The notes under the pieces are model-generated. The model had not been told where the DNA came from and searched no databases. It worked only from the letters and a program-made list of their open reading frames with translations. Positions 9,044 through 17,585 of a stretch of DNA of 64,000 bases are shown piece by piece. The DNA comes from Claveliimonas bilis (GTDB lineage: Bacteria > Bacillota > Clostridia > Lachnospirales > Lachnospiraceae): positions 1,798,001 through 1,862,000 of the forward strand of contig NZ_AP024845.1 of NCBI RefSeq assembly GCF_020892095.1, in the 5' to 3' direction. Numbering within the stretch: position 1 is the stretch's first letter; each line of letters opens with the position of its first letter. The translations under genes and the position numbers were made by a program.

Positions 9044-10980
9044 TTGTTAAGATGAAATTTATCAATATATCAGGGCCGAGGGATGATATTGACCGGGTGA
9101 TGGACCTGTATTTGTCCAGATATGAGATACAGCTGGAATCAGCGCTTTCCGAGCTGAAAACAGTGGATAACCTCCGCCCCTTTGTGGAGATCAATCCCTA
9201 TAAAGATGCTCTTTTAAAGGCCACGCAGTTTGTCGGCTTTCTGGAAGATTCGGACAGGATAGAACCGGACACCAAGATGGGGCTGGATGATATTTTTGAA
9301 TTGATCCGCGCTACCAATGAAGAATTTCTTGCTATGGAAGCAAAGAAGGATTCTCTGAAGAAAAAGCAGGAAGATGTGCAGTCCAGACAGAGAGTGATAG
9401 AACCTTTCCGCCCGATTGACGGGGAATTAGATAAGATTTTAAGTTATAAATATATCGCCTACCGTTTTGGAAAACTTCCTGCAGAGCAGTACCAGAAAAT
9501 GGAAAAGTTTTTGATGAACGATCTGGGCGCTATTTTTGTCAAAGGGCAGCAGGATGAAAGTATGGTATACGGCGCTTACTTTGTTTCTCCGGCGGAAGCC
9601 CACAAAGTAGACGCAGTATTTCGGTCCCTGCATTTTGAGCGGATCGACATACCGGCAGCGTACAGGGGAACACCTGAGCGTGTCTGCCAGGAATTGACAA
9701 AAGAAAGCTTTGATATCCAGAAACAGATCGGCGATATTGAAAAGGAAGAAGCAAAGCTGCTCACAGAAAAGGCTGCAAAACTTGTGGGAGCAAAAAAACG
9801 CCTGGAGGAGCTGGCTCACAATTTTGATGTGCGCAAGATGGCAGCCAGGGTGGAAGATAAAAAAGAAGATTATTATATTTTGTGCGGCTGGATGGCGGAT
9901 GACGACGTAGAAAAGTTCATGGAAGAGGCAAAGGATGACGATAAAGTGTTTATTGTAGTGGAAGATGACCACGATAATTATTTCGGGGAGCCTCCGACCA
10001 AACTGGAGAATCCAAAGATCTTCCGGCCCTTTGAAATGTTTGTGGGTATGTATGGCCTTCCGTCTCATGATGAGATGGATCCCACAGTGTTTGTAGGACT
10101 TACTTATTCCTTTATTTTCGGCGTTATGTTCGGTGATGTGGGACAGGGACTGCTCCTGGTGATCGTGGGAGCTTTGATCTATCATTTTAAAAGGCTTCCT
10201 CTGGCCGGGATCATAGCGACAGCCGGAATCTTTTCCACGATCTTTGGTTTTATGTTCGGCAGTGTCTTCGGCTTTGAAAATATCATAGATCCTCTGTGGA
10301 TCAGGCCGATCGATCATATGACGACGCTGCCCTTTGTAGGTAAACTGAATACAGTCTTTATCGTATCGGTAGCTTTTGGTATGGGACTGATCATTGTAGC
10401 GATGATCCTGCATATTATAAATGCGGTCAGGGCTAAAGATACGGCATCCACCTGGTTTGACGCAAACGGAGTGGCCGGACTTGTGTTTTATGCATCGGTT
10501 GCGGCGGTGATCGTCCTGTTTATGACAGGACATAATACTCCGGCGGGAATTGTACTTGGGGTAATGTTCGGTGTGCCTCTGCTTCTGATCCTTTTCAAGG
10601 AGCCATTGACAAATAAGATCAAGAAGAAAACGGCTAAAATGGAAGAGAGCAAGGCGATGTTCATTGTGGAAGGTTTTTTTGAGCTGTTTGAAACATTGTT
10701 AAGTTACTTTTCAAACACTCTTTCCTTTGTCCGTATCGGAGCATTTGCCGTAAGTCACGCAGCCATGATGGAAGTTGTCCTGATGCTTGCGGGCGCAGAA
10801 GAGGGAAGTCCCAACTGGGTAGTCATTGTCCTCGGCAACCTGTTTGTATGTCTGATGGAAGGGTTGGTTGTCGGCATTCAGGTACTCCGTCTGGAATATT
10901 ATGAAATGTTCAGCCGTTTTTACAAAGGAAGCGGACGGGCGTTTGATCCATATACAAAGACGAAAAACAATAAAAAGTAG
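9040..10980 (+). CDS. ntpI: V-type ATPase subunit I (a subunit)
   Basis: 646-residue subunit I. The first roughly 330 residues are soluble with coiled coil (peripheral arm). The rest holds about seven to eight membrane helices, beginning near FVGLTYSFIFGVMFGDVGQGLLL, a characteristic family segment. FSNTLSFVRIGAFAVSHAAMM near residue 565 contains the arginine expected to face the c-ring and complete the ion path. Start overlaps ntpC by 4 nt; a well-placed GGAGG precedes the next gene. Confidence 0.95.
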   Translation: MIVKMKFINISGPRDDIDRVMDLYLSRYEIQLESALSELKTVDNLRPFVEINPYKDALLKATQFVGFLEDSDRIEPDTKMGLDDIFELIRATNEEFLAMEAKKDSLKKKQEDVQSRQRVIEPFRPIDGELDKILSYKYIAYRFGKLPAEQYQKMEKFLMNDLGAIFVKGQQDESMVYGAYFVSPAEAHKVDAVFRSLHFERIDIPAAYRGTPERVCQELTKESFDIQKQIGDIEKEEAKLLTEKAAKLVGAKKRLEELAHNFDVRKMAARVEDKKEDYYILCGWMADDDVEKFMEEAKDDDKVFIVVEDDHDNYFGEPPTKLENPKIFRPFEMFVGMYGLPSHDEMDPTVFVGLTYSFIFGVMFGDVGQGLLLVIVGALIYHFKRLPLAGIIATAGIFSTIFGFMFGSVFGFENIIDPLWIRPIDHMTTLPFVGKLNTVFIVSVAFGMGLIIVAMILHIINAVRAKDTASTWFDANGVAGLVFYASVAAVIVLFMTGHNTPAGIVLGVMFGVPLLLILFKEPLTNKIKKKTAKMEESKAMFIVEGFFELFETLLSYFSNTLSFVRIGAFAVSHAAMMEVVLMLAGAEEGSPNWVVIVLGNLFVCLMEGLVVGIQVLRLEYYEMFSRFYKGSGRAFDPYTKTKNNKK

Positions 10981-10998
10981 AGAAGGAGGAGAGCGAAT

Positions 10999-11433
10999 AT
11001 GACTCTTGCAGCCAGACTGATTCTTATTGCAGCTTTGATTTTAAGTATTATCATTCCTTTCGGATATTATCTGATCGGGGAAAAGAACAAGGGACGGTAT
11101 AAACGGGCTCTTGGAGTGAATGTATTTTTCTTTTTCGGAGCGTTTGTGATCGGAGGCATTATGATGTTTTCCGGAATGGACGCACAGGCGGCGGAAGCAG
11201 CGGGAGAAGCTGCCTCTATGGCGACAGGACTTGGCTATATCGCTGCTGCTCTGGTTACCGGTTTATCCTGTATCGGCGGCGGTATCGCTGTGGCAAGCGC
11301 AGCAAGTGCGGCGCTTGGAGCAATCAGTGAAGATTCCAGCGTTCTTGGTAAATCACTGATCTTTGTAGGACTTGCAGAAGGTGTCTGCCTTTACGGGCTG
11401 ATCATCTCCTTCATGATCCTGGGACAGCTGTAG
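10999..11433 (+). CDS. ntpK: V-type ATPase subunit K (c-ring)
   Basis: 144-residue membrane rotor subunit with four hydrophobic segments (about 6-28, 40-58, 75-103 and 114-140). The second hairpin is a standard c-type pair with the glycine/alanine-rich IGGGIAVASAASAALGAI helix and the ion-binding glutamate in VGLAEGVCLYGLI. The first hairpin is divergent and has no carboxylate in its second helix, as in 16-kDa-type K subunits. I cannot decide from sequence whether the ring carries Na+ or H+. Confidence 0.93.
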   Translation: MTLAARLILIAALILSIIIPFGYYLIGEKNKGRYKRALGVNVFFFFGAFVIGGIMMFSGMDAQAAEAAGEAASMATGLGYIAAALVTGLSCIGGGIAVASAASAALGAISEDSSVLGKSLIFVGLAEGVCLYGLIISFMILGQL

Positions 11434-11434
11434 C

Positions 11435-11743
11435 ATGAAAATGTATTTAATCAGTGATAATGTAGATACCTATACAGGAATGCGCCTTGCAGGCGTTGAT
11501 GGGGTTGTAGTTCATGAAAGAGAAGAACTCTATCATGCGCTCCAGAATGTTCTGCAGGACAAAACAGTAGGCATTGTTCTTCTGACGGAGAAATTCGGCA
11601 GAGAATTTCCGGATATCATTGATGAGTTCCGGCTGGAGAGAAAGATGCCTCTTCTGATCGAGATTCCTGACAGGCACGGAACCGGCCGCAGTAAAGACTT
11701 TATCACTTCTTATATTACAGAAGCAATCGGACTGAAATTATAA
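11435..11743 (+). CDS. V-type ATPase subunit F
   Basis: 102-residue subunit F of the central rotor shaft. It has the small Rossmann-like fold of the family: a YLISDNVDTYTGMRLAGVDG start and a GIVLLTEKF strand, with LLIEIPDRHG in the second half. It starts 2 nt after ntpK stops, with no separate Shine-Dalgarno, suggesting coupled translation. Size and position between K and E match other clostridial V-ATPase operons. Confidence 0.92.
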   Translation: MKMYLISDNVDTYTGMRLAGVDGVVVHEREELYHALQNVLQDKTVGIVLLTEKFGREFPDIIDEFRLERKMPLLIEIPDRHGTGRSKDFITSYITEAIGLKL

Positions 11744-11774
11744 GACAGTAATCAAAAATAAGGAGGGATTCCTC

Positions 11775-12362
11775 TTGACATTAGAAGAAAAGATCGCACA
11801 CATCCGAAGTGTATCCATGGAAGAAGCCAGGACAGAAGGAAATTCCATTATCAGCTCCTATAAAGAAGCATTGGAGAAGGTGTTTGAAGATCATAAAAGA
11901 GAGGCACAGCACCAGGCTCAGACCCGGATCAAAGCAGAGACGACCAATGCCAGACTGCAGAGAAACCAGGCTATGGCAAAGGCGCAGCTGGATCTGAAGC
12001 GGGAGCAGAGCAAAGTGCAGCAGGAGCTGAAGGACAAAATTTTTGATGAGGTGCATCAGCTTATCGCAGCATACAGAAAAACACCGGAATACGACCGTTT
12101 TCTTGCGGATTGCATTAAGAACGCACTGGATTTTGCCGGGCGGGAAGAAATGACAATTTATATTGATCCTTCCGATCAGGAGAAAAAGTCTGCTTTGGAA
12201 AAGGAAACAGGGGTGCTTCTTACGATCAGTGCGGAAGATTTTATAGGCGGGGTGCGCTCTGTCATCCGCAGCAGAAATATTCTGATCGATCATTCTTTTA
12301 AGACAGCTCTTCAGAATGAATATGATCAGTTCATGCTTCAGGGAGGTGAGGGACTTGGCTAA
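11775..12362 (+). CDS. ntpE: V-type ATPase subunit E
   Basis: 195-residue peripheral-stalk subunit E. The N-terminal 100 residues form a long charged helix (EEKIAHIRSVSMEEARTEG onward) that would pair with the first gene product, and the C-terminal domain has GGVRSVIRSRNILIDHSF, typical of the family. The start is TTG with AGGAGGGA 7 nt upstream. It overlaps the TTG start of ntpA by 8 nt. Confidence 0.93.
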   Translation: MTLEEKIAHIRSVSMEEARTEGNSIISSYKEALEKVFEDHKREAQHQAQTRIKAETTNARLQRNQAMAKAQLDLKREQSKVQQELKDKIFDEVHQLIAAYRKTPEYDRFLADCIKNALDFAGREEMTIYIDPSDQEKKSALEKETGVLLTISAEDFIGGVRSVIRSRNILIDHSFKTALQNEYDQFMLQGGEGLG

Positions 12363-14121
12363 TACCGGGAAAATTTACGGGATCAATGGTCCTGTCATCT
12401 ATTTGAAGGGAAATACAGGATTCTGTATGTCGGAGATGGTATATGTCGGTGAAGAACATCTGGTAGGAGAAGTCATTGCCCTTGATAAAGACAGGACAAC
12501 GATACAGGTTTATGAAGAAACATCCGGTCTTAGACCGGGGGAAGAAGTTATCGCATCGGGCGGACCTGTCTCAGTAACATTGGCTCCCGGCATACTGAAT
12601 AATATTTTCGATGGAATCGAACGCCCTTTGGAGAAGATATCCGAGAGCGGCGGAGCATTTATCACCAAGGGAGTTTCCGTGGATTCTCTTGATAAAACAA
12701 AAAAATGGAGTACCCATATCACAGTAAAAGAAGGAGAATATCTTCACGGAGGAGATATCTTTGCAGAAGTACCGGAAACCCGGGCTATTGTCCATAAATG
12801 TATGATCCCGCCTGATGTGGAAGGTACTGTCGTATCAGTTGCAGAAGATGGAGACTACACCATAGAGGAAACGTTGATCGTGGTGGAGGGAAATAACGGG
12901 AAAAGAACTGAGGTCGCCATGGCACAGAAATGGCCGATCCGGACTGCGCGCCCTGTAAGCCAGCGGTTTTCCGCATCGGTTCCTCTTGTGACAGGACAGA
13001 GGATCATTGACACCATGTTTCCTATTGCAAAGGGAGGAACGGCAGCAATCCCAGGGGGATTCGGAACAGGAAAGACAATGACGCAGCACCAGATCGCAAA
13101 GTGGTCGGATGCGGACATTATCATTTATATCGGATGCGGAGAGCGTGGAAATGAAATGACCCAGGTTCTGGAAGAGTTTGCCGAGCTGACAGATCCAAGA
13201 ACGGGGAACCCTTTGATGGACCGGACCACACTTATCGCCAACACATCCAATATGCCTGTGGCTGCCAGAGAAGCCAGTATTTATACAGGACTTACGCTGG
13301 CAGAGTATTATCGGGACATGGGATATGACGTGGCGATCATGGCGGACTCTACATCCCGGTGGGCAGAGGCATTAAGGGAGCTGTCCGGACGTTTGGAGGA
13401 AATGCCGGCGGAAGAAGGTTTCCCTGCTTATCTTGCCTCAAGGCTTTCGGCGTTTTATGAAAGGGCAGGTATGATGCATAATCTGAATGGAACAGACGGC
13501 TCTGTCTCTATTATCGGGGCAGTGTCCCCACAGGGAGGAGATTTCTCGGAGCCTGTCACCCAGAATACGAAGCGGTTCGTGCGGTGTTTCTGGGGATTGG
13601 ATAAGAGTCTTGCCTACTCCCGACATTTCCCGGCGATTCACTGGCTTAGCAGTTACAGTGAATATCTGGGAGATCTGGCGCCCTGGTACCAGGATAACGT
13701 ATCGCCGAAATTTGTCGATTACAGAAACCGCCTGATGGCGCTTCTCAATCAGGAGAGCAGTCTTCTGGAAATTGTCAAGTTGATCGGAAGCGATGTGCTT
13801 CCTGATGATCAGAAGCTGATCCTGGAGATCGCCAGAGTGATCCGTCTGGGATTCCTGCAGCAGAACGCTTTCCATAAGGATGACACCTGCGTTTCCATGG
13901 AAAAGCAGTTTTTAATGATGGATACCATACTTTATCTCTATAAACAGGCGAGAGCATTGGTGACAATGGGGCATCCCATGTCTGTTTTGAAAGCGGAAAA
14001 TATTTTTGAGCGTGTCATTTCCATTAAATATGATGTTCCGAATGACCGGCTGGAAATGTTTGCACAGTACCATCGTGACATTGACGCGTTTTATCAGCGC
14101 GTATTGGAAAAGAATGCGTAA
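12355..14121 (+). CDS. ntpA: V-type ATPase catalytic subunit A
   Basis: 588-residue catalytic subunit. The P-loop is GGFGTGKTMTQHQ, followed by CGERGNEM with the catalytic-region glutamate, and DSTSRWAEALRELSGRLEEMP. The family-specific non-homologous insert (about residues 110-190) is present. The TTG at 12355 is preceded by GGGAGGTGA at 5 nt; starting at the ATG 12316 would add 13 residues encoded inside ntpE without a ribosome site. TTG starts for both E and A are notable but the reading frames are clear. Confidence 0.96.
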   Translation: MANTGKIYGINGPVIYLKGNTGFCMSEMVYVGEEHLVGEVIALDKDRTTIQVYEETSGLRPGEEVIASGGPVSVTLAPGILNNIFDGIERPLEKISESGGAFITKGVSVDSLDKTKKWSTHITVKEGEYLHGGDIFAEVPETRAIVHKCMIPPDVEGTVVSVAEDGDYTIEETLIVVEGNNGKRTEVAMAQKWPIRTARPVSQRFSASVPLVTGQRIIDTMFPIAKGGTAAIPGGFGTGKTMTQHQIAKWSDADIIIYIGCGERGNEMTQVLEEFAELTDPRTGNPLMDRTTLIANTSNMPVAAREASIYTGLTLAEYYRDMGYDVAIMADSTSRWAEALRELSGRLEEMPAEEGFPAYLASRLSAFYERAGMMHNLNGTDGSVSIIGAVSPQGGDFSEPVTQNTKRFVRCFWGLDKSLAYSRHFPAIHWLSSYSEYLGDLAPWYQDNVSPKFVDYRNRLMALLNQESSLLEIVKLIGSDVLPDDQKLILEIARVIRLGFLQQNAFHKDDTCVSMEKQFLMMDTILYLYKQARALVTMGHPMSVLKAENIFERVISIKYDVPNDRLEMFAQYHRDIDAFYQRVLEKNA

Positions 14122-14136
14122 AGGGGGAAATAGATC

Positions 14137-15567
14137 ATGCCAATAGAATATCTTGGACTTAGCAACATCAATGGCCCTCTGATCGCCATGGAAGGGATAC
14201 AGGATGCCTTTTATGATGAGATTGTGGAATTTGTTGTAAATGGTACGGAAAGAAGAATCGGACGTATCATTGAGCTGTATGAAGATAAAGCCGTGATCCA
14301 GGTGTTTGAAGGGTCGGAAGGTATGTCCCTTAAGAATACCCATACCAGGCTGACCGGGCATCCTATGGAGATCGCGCTTTCCAAAGATATGCTGGGACGG
14401 ACGTTCAATGGGATCGGCCAGCCTATTGATGATCTGGGGCCCATCGTCTCCAGATTAAAGAGGGATGTCAACGGCCTTCCGCTGAATCCTGTCAAGAGGG
14501 AATATCCGAGAAACTACATCCGGACAGGGATTTCCGCCATTGACGGACTTACCACGCTGATCCGCGGGCAGAAGCTGCCTATCTTTTCAGGGAACGGACT
14601 TCCCCACGACCAGCTGGCGGCACAGATCGTAAAGCAGGCGTCCCTCGGAGAGGATTCCAATGAGGAATTTGCCATTGTATTTGCAGCCATGGGCGTGAAG
14701 CATGATGTGGCGGATTTTTTCCGAAGGACATTTGAGGAGAGCGGGGCGGCAGACCATGTTGCCATGTTCCTGAATCTGGCAAATGACCCGGTGGTGGAGC
14801 GTCTGATCACACCTAAGGTGGCGCTGACAGTTGCCGAATACCTGGCGTTTGAGCAGAATATGCATATCCTTGTTATATTGACGGATATGACATCCTTTGC
14901 AGAGGCCATGCGTGAAGTTTCTTCCTCAAAAGGAGAGATTCCCAGCCGAAAAGGATTTCCCGGCTATCTGTACAGTGAGCTGGCGGCCATTTATGAGCGT
15001 GCGGGCATTGTCCGCGGCGTAAACGGTTCCGTGACACAGATTCCCATCCTGACTATGCCAAACGATGATATCACTCATCCGATCCCGGATCTGACCGGAT
15101 ATATTACAGAGGGGCAGATTGTTCTGGACCGCAATCTGAACGGACAGTCTATCTATCCGCCTATCAGTGTCCTTCCTTCTCTTTCCCGTCTGATGAAGGA
15201 CGGCATCGGCGAGGGTTATACAAGGGAAGATCATCAGGATCTTGCCAATCAGCTCTTTTCCGCCTATGCAAAAGTAGGAGATGCAAGGAACCTTGCTTCT
15301 GTTATCGGGGAAGATGAACTGTCACCTATTGACAAGGAATATCTTGCTTTCGGAAAAGAATTTGAAGAAAAATATATCGGACAGGGTGCGGAGGAGAACC
15401 GTACCATTGAAGAGACATTGAATCTGGGCTGGGAGCTTTTGGGAAGGCTTCCGAAAGAAGAACTGGACCGTGTGGATACAAAGATACTGGATAAATATTA
15501 TCATCCCACAAAACGGGACGAGGGCGTTACTACAAGCGCAAGTCCGGGTTCCATTGCCAATCAGTAG
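14137..15567 (+). CDS. ntpB: V-type ATPase regulatory subunit B
   Basis: 476-residue non-catalytic nucleotide-site subunit. It lacks a canonical P-loop (the equivalent is [15 protein letters not shown]) and has the family stretches [34 protein letters not shown] and [21 protein letters not shown] in shorter recognisable parts. It follows ntpA by 15 nt with GGGGGAAAT before the ATG. Together with A it forms the hexameric head. Confidence 0.96.
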   Translation: MPIEYLGLSNINGPLIAMEGIQDAFYDEIVEFVVNGTERRIGRIIELYEDKAVIQVFEGSEGMSLKNTHTRLTGHPMEIALSKDMLGRTFNGIGQPIDDLGPIVSRLKRDVNGLPLNPVKREYPRNYIRTGISAIDGLTTLIRGQKLPIFSGNGLPHDQLAAQIVKQASLGEDSNEEFAIVFAAMGVKHDVADFFRRTFEESGAADHVAMFLNLANDPVVERLITPKVALTVAEYLAFEQNMHILVILTDMTSFAEAMREVSSSKGEIPSRKGFPGYLYSELAAIYERAGIVRGVNGSVTQIPILTMPNDDITHPIPDLTGYITEGQIVLDRNLNGQSIYPPISVLPSLSRLMKDGIGEGYTREDHQDLANQLFSAYAKVGDARNLASVIGEDELSPIDKEYLAFGKEFEEKYIGQGAEENRTIEETLNLGWELLGRLPKEELDRVDTKILDKYYHPTKRDEGVTTSASPGSIANQ

Positions 15568-15605
15568 AGCAATCTTATAAGTATTCATAAGAAGGGAGGG
15601 ACGTT

Positions 15606-16223
15606 ATGGATCCGCGTACATTTCCGACCAAGGGAAATCTGATGCTGGCGAAAAACTCGCTGGCCCTTGCCAGGCAGGGATATGAGCTGATGGATAAGAA
15701 GAGAAATATTCTGATACGCGAGCTGATGGAACTGATTGACGAGGCCAGGAGCATCCAGGAAGAGATTGACAGCACCTTTACCTATGCGTATCAGTGCCTG
15801 CAAAGAGCCAATATTGAGAACGGGATCAGCACGATCTCTCAGATTGCCTATACGGTTCCCATTGAGGATTCCGTAGTGATCCAGACGAGAAGTATCATGG
15901 GGACAGAGATACCTCATGTGAAATACACACCCTCCGCTGCCGTTCCCACTTATGCATTCAGCACGACAAAGGAGTCGGTAGATCAGGCGGTGGAGGCCTT
16001 CCGTAAGGTAAAAGACCTGACCGTCAAGCTGTCCATGGTAGAGAATGCAGCCTACCGGCTGGCAGCCAATATTAAGAAAACACAAAAAAGGGCGAACGCT
16101 CTTCAGAATATCACAATTCCGATGTATACAAATCTTGTGTATACTATTACCAATGCACTGGAAGAAAAAGAACGGGAAGAATTTACCCGTCTGAAGGTCA
16201 TTAAGAGACGAAAGCAGGGGTAA
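15606..16223 (+). CDS. ntpD: V-type ATPase subunit D
   Basis: 205-residue central-stalk subunit D, an antiparallel coiled coil that rotates inside the A3B3 head. The N-terminal FPTKGNLMLAKNSLALARQG and C-terminal RRANALQNI-like segment (KRANALQNITIPMYTN) are family hallmarks. Last gene of the operon; AAGGGAGGGACGTT precedes the ATG. No intrinsic terminator with a T-run follows, only a palindrome at 16244-16279. Confidence 0.95.
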   Translation: MDPRTFPTKGNLMLAKNSLALARQGYELMDKKRNILIRELMELIDEARSIQEEIDSTFTYAYQCLQRANIENGISTISQIAYTVPIEDSVVIQTRSIMGTEIPHVKYTPSAAVPTYAFSTTKESVDQAVEAFRKVKDLTVKLSMVENAAYRLAANIKKTQKRANALQNITIPMYTNLVYTITNALEEKEREEFTRLKVIKRRKQG

Positions 16224-16243
16224 ATAGGGAGAGAGATTTCTTT

Positions 16244-16279
16244 ATCAGGGATGGATTTTTTGAAAAATCCATCCCTGAT
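16244..16279. repeat. 34-nt near-perfect palindrome after the V-ATPase operon
   Basis: ATCAGGGATGGATTTTT (16244-16260) is followed after 2 nt by its exact reverse complement (16263-16279). The stem is 17 bp, but no T-run follows on the plus strand, so it is not a standard terminator for ntpD. The 3' arm merges directly into sequence that reads as an antitoxin remnant. It could be a weak terminator, a protein site or a hairpin left by a rearrangement. Confidence 0.7.
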
Positions 16280-16696
16280 TTGAGAAATTATAATGAAGTT
16301 AAAAAAATGCAGGACAGGAGAGCCAGTATTTCTGACAAAAAATGGAGAGGACGTTTTGTAGTACTAGACATAGAGGATTATATCGCTGAAGATAATCCGG
16401 AATACGCTGCAAAGACGATAAGAGAAATTTATGCTAAATTTGAGAACATTCAAGTATTCCCCGCAATGGGGACAGATCTCTCTAAAAAGGTCAGCTTTCA
16501 AACAGACTACAAATATACTGTTTGGAAGAACTATGTGATTATTTATAAGGTGGTAGAAGAGTATGTGGAAATCTACCGAATTTATTTTTTAGATTTCCGT
16601 TCCCGTATCCATATTTCTATGACATATATCAATATCTGTAAACCGCAAAAGAAAGAAAATCCTGCAAGATGTGGATTCTCTGGATATTCAAGATAA
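16280..16696 (+). pseudogene. Decayed antitoxin-toxin fusion (Phd/YefM-like joined to RelE/ParE-like)
   Basis: One open frame joins two remnants. Its start (DLRNYNEVKK, read from 16277) and RGRFVVLDIEDY match a Phd/YefM antitoxin. The stretch between them is out of frame: the alternative frame gives GEPVFLTKNG, the expected antitoxin core, so two compensating indels are present. Immediately after DIEDY it continues as a RelE/ParE toxin (IAEDNPEYAAKTIREIY ... DYKYTVWKNYVIIYKVVEE ... IYRI) without the toxin N-terminus. The last 28 residues are antisense to another gene. There is no proper start codon. Likely a deletion product, not a working toxin. Confidence 0.65.
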
Positions 16697-16767
16697 ATAG
16701 TTCTAAGAGTTAAATAACCGATGCAGAAAATTAAGATTATATTATTTGTTATTTTACGTAGGTTCAT
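16582..16767 (-). CDS. Small two-helix membrane protein, coupled to a broken Xre gene
   Basis: 61 residues with two hydrophobic stretches (about 8-24 and 36-52) and a basic end (RERKSKK). Its ATG overlaps the TGA of the upstream Xre-like remnant (ATGA) and has GGGG 5 nt before it, a typical arrangement of a regulator followed by a small membrane protein. It is antisense to the end of the decayed toxin. Function unknown; expression may be lost with the broken regulator. Confidence 0.45.
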   Translation of the reverse strand: MNLRKITNNIILIFCIGYLTLRTIYLEYPENPHLAGFSFFCGLQILIYVIEIWIRERKSKK

Positions 16768-16992
16768 TTTTTCCCCAACCTTTCACATTGATATATTGTT
16801 TCCGGTTCTGTCTTAAACGTAAAACTAATTTGATATCGTCTCCAGTCTTCACTTAAAAGTTTATCTAAAGTATATCATACAACTGGCATAATGTCTTCAG
16901 ATTATCTATATCAGGAATATTCCGGTCATTTTCCCAATCTGGCGTAATCAGCCGTTTACAAATCCGAAAGATTTTCTTCCCCCTTTAATCAT
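16764..16992 (-). pseudogene. Remnant of an Xre-family HTH regulator
   Basis: Read on the minus strand, this gap encodes WENDRNIPDIDNLKTLCQLYD, closely like the helix-turn-helix tail of Xre regulators, then a one-base frameshift at about 16867, then DKLLSEDWRRYQIS and a short tail ending in TGA at 16764. The N-terminal helices are too short and contain an in-frame stop. A TATAAT (17017-17022, minus) and GGGGG before ATG 16992 look like its old expression signals. Together with the neighbouring features this fills the gap between ntpD and the sigma gene. Confidence 0.5.
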
Positions 16993-17057
16993 TTTCCCCC
17001 GTTCGATCCGTTGTATATTATATAGAGACTCTATTACCTCAAAGCAAAGGGAAAACT

Positions 17058-17585
17058 ATGACGCGTGAAGATGAAATTTTTGAACAACTGAAAAGTGGAA
17101 ACCGTGATGCAGTGGAAGAACTGGTACAGCTTTATTATGGAGAAATCCTTGTCTACTGCAGATATCATGTTCCTGATCCGGGGATGGCGGAGGACGCTGT
17201 GCAGGAAACCTTTCTGAAAGTGTTCCGCTATCTGGACCGTTACAGACATAAGGGAAAGTTCCGCGCCTTTTTATATCAGGTGGCAGCCAATACCTGTGTG
17301 GATCTGTGCAGAAAAACAAGAAGCAACGGTCTTTTGCCCGAAATCTCATACCGGGACAAAGGGTTGGATGAGGAAGAGGAGAAAGAAGATTTCCTGCTTC
17401 TATTGAGCTGCCTGCCGGACGACCTTAGGGAAATTGTATTTTTAAGGTTTTCCCAGGAACTGAAACTTAGGGAAATCGGACAGGTTTTAAACCTTCCGCT
17501 CCGAACGGTTCAGTCAAGACTTAGAAAAGCGTTAAAACTGCTGGAAAAAGAAATGGAAGAAAGAAGGTGGAATATGAATGAATAG
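17058..17585 (+). CDS. ECF-type RNA polymerase sigma factor
   Basis: 175 residues with sigma region 2 (about 10-78: ELVQLYYGEILVYCRYH, AEDAVQETFLKVFRYLDRY) and region 4 (about 112-165: LPDDLREIVFLRFSQELKLREI ... LPLRTVQSRLRKALK). No region 1 or 3, so extracytoplasmic-function type. It overlaps the next gene by 8 nt and heads a four-gene unit with an ABC exporter, a common set-up for envelope or antibiotic stress responses in this group. No classical anti-sigma (zinc HXXXCXXC) motif is present nearby. Confidence 0.92.
   Translation: MTREDEIFEQLKSGNRDAVEELVQLYYGEILVYCRYHVPDPGMAEDAVQETFLKVFRYLDRYRHKGKFRAFLYQVAANTCVDLCRKTRSNGLLPEISYRDKGLDEEEEKEDFLLLLSCLPDDLREIVFLRFSQELKLREIGQVLNLPLRTVQSRLRKALKLLEKEMEERRWNMNE

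Noticed and set aside
9439-10533. 364-codon minus-strand open frame inside ntpI
   Set aside because: Shadow of a long, well-supported V-ATPase gene; Lys/His/Tyr-rich composition typical of antisense frames and no ribosome site.
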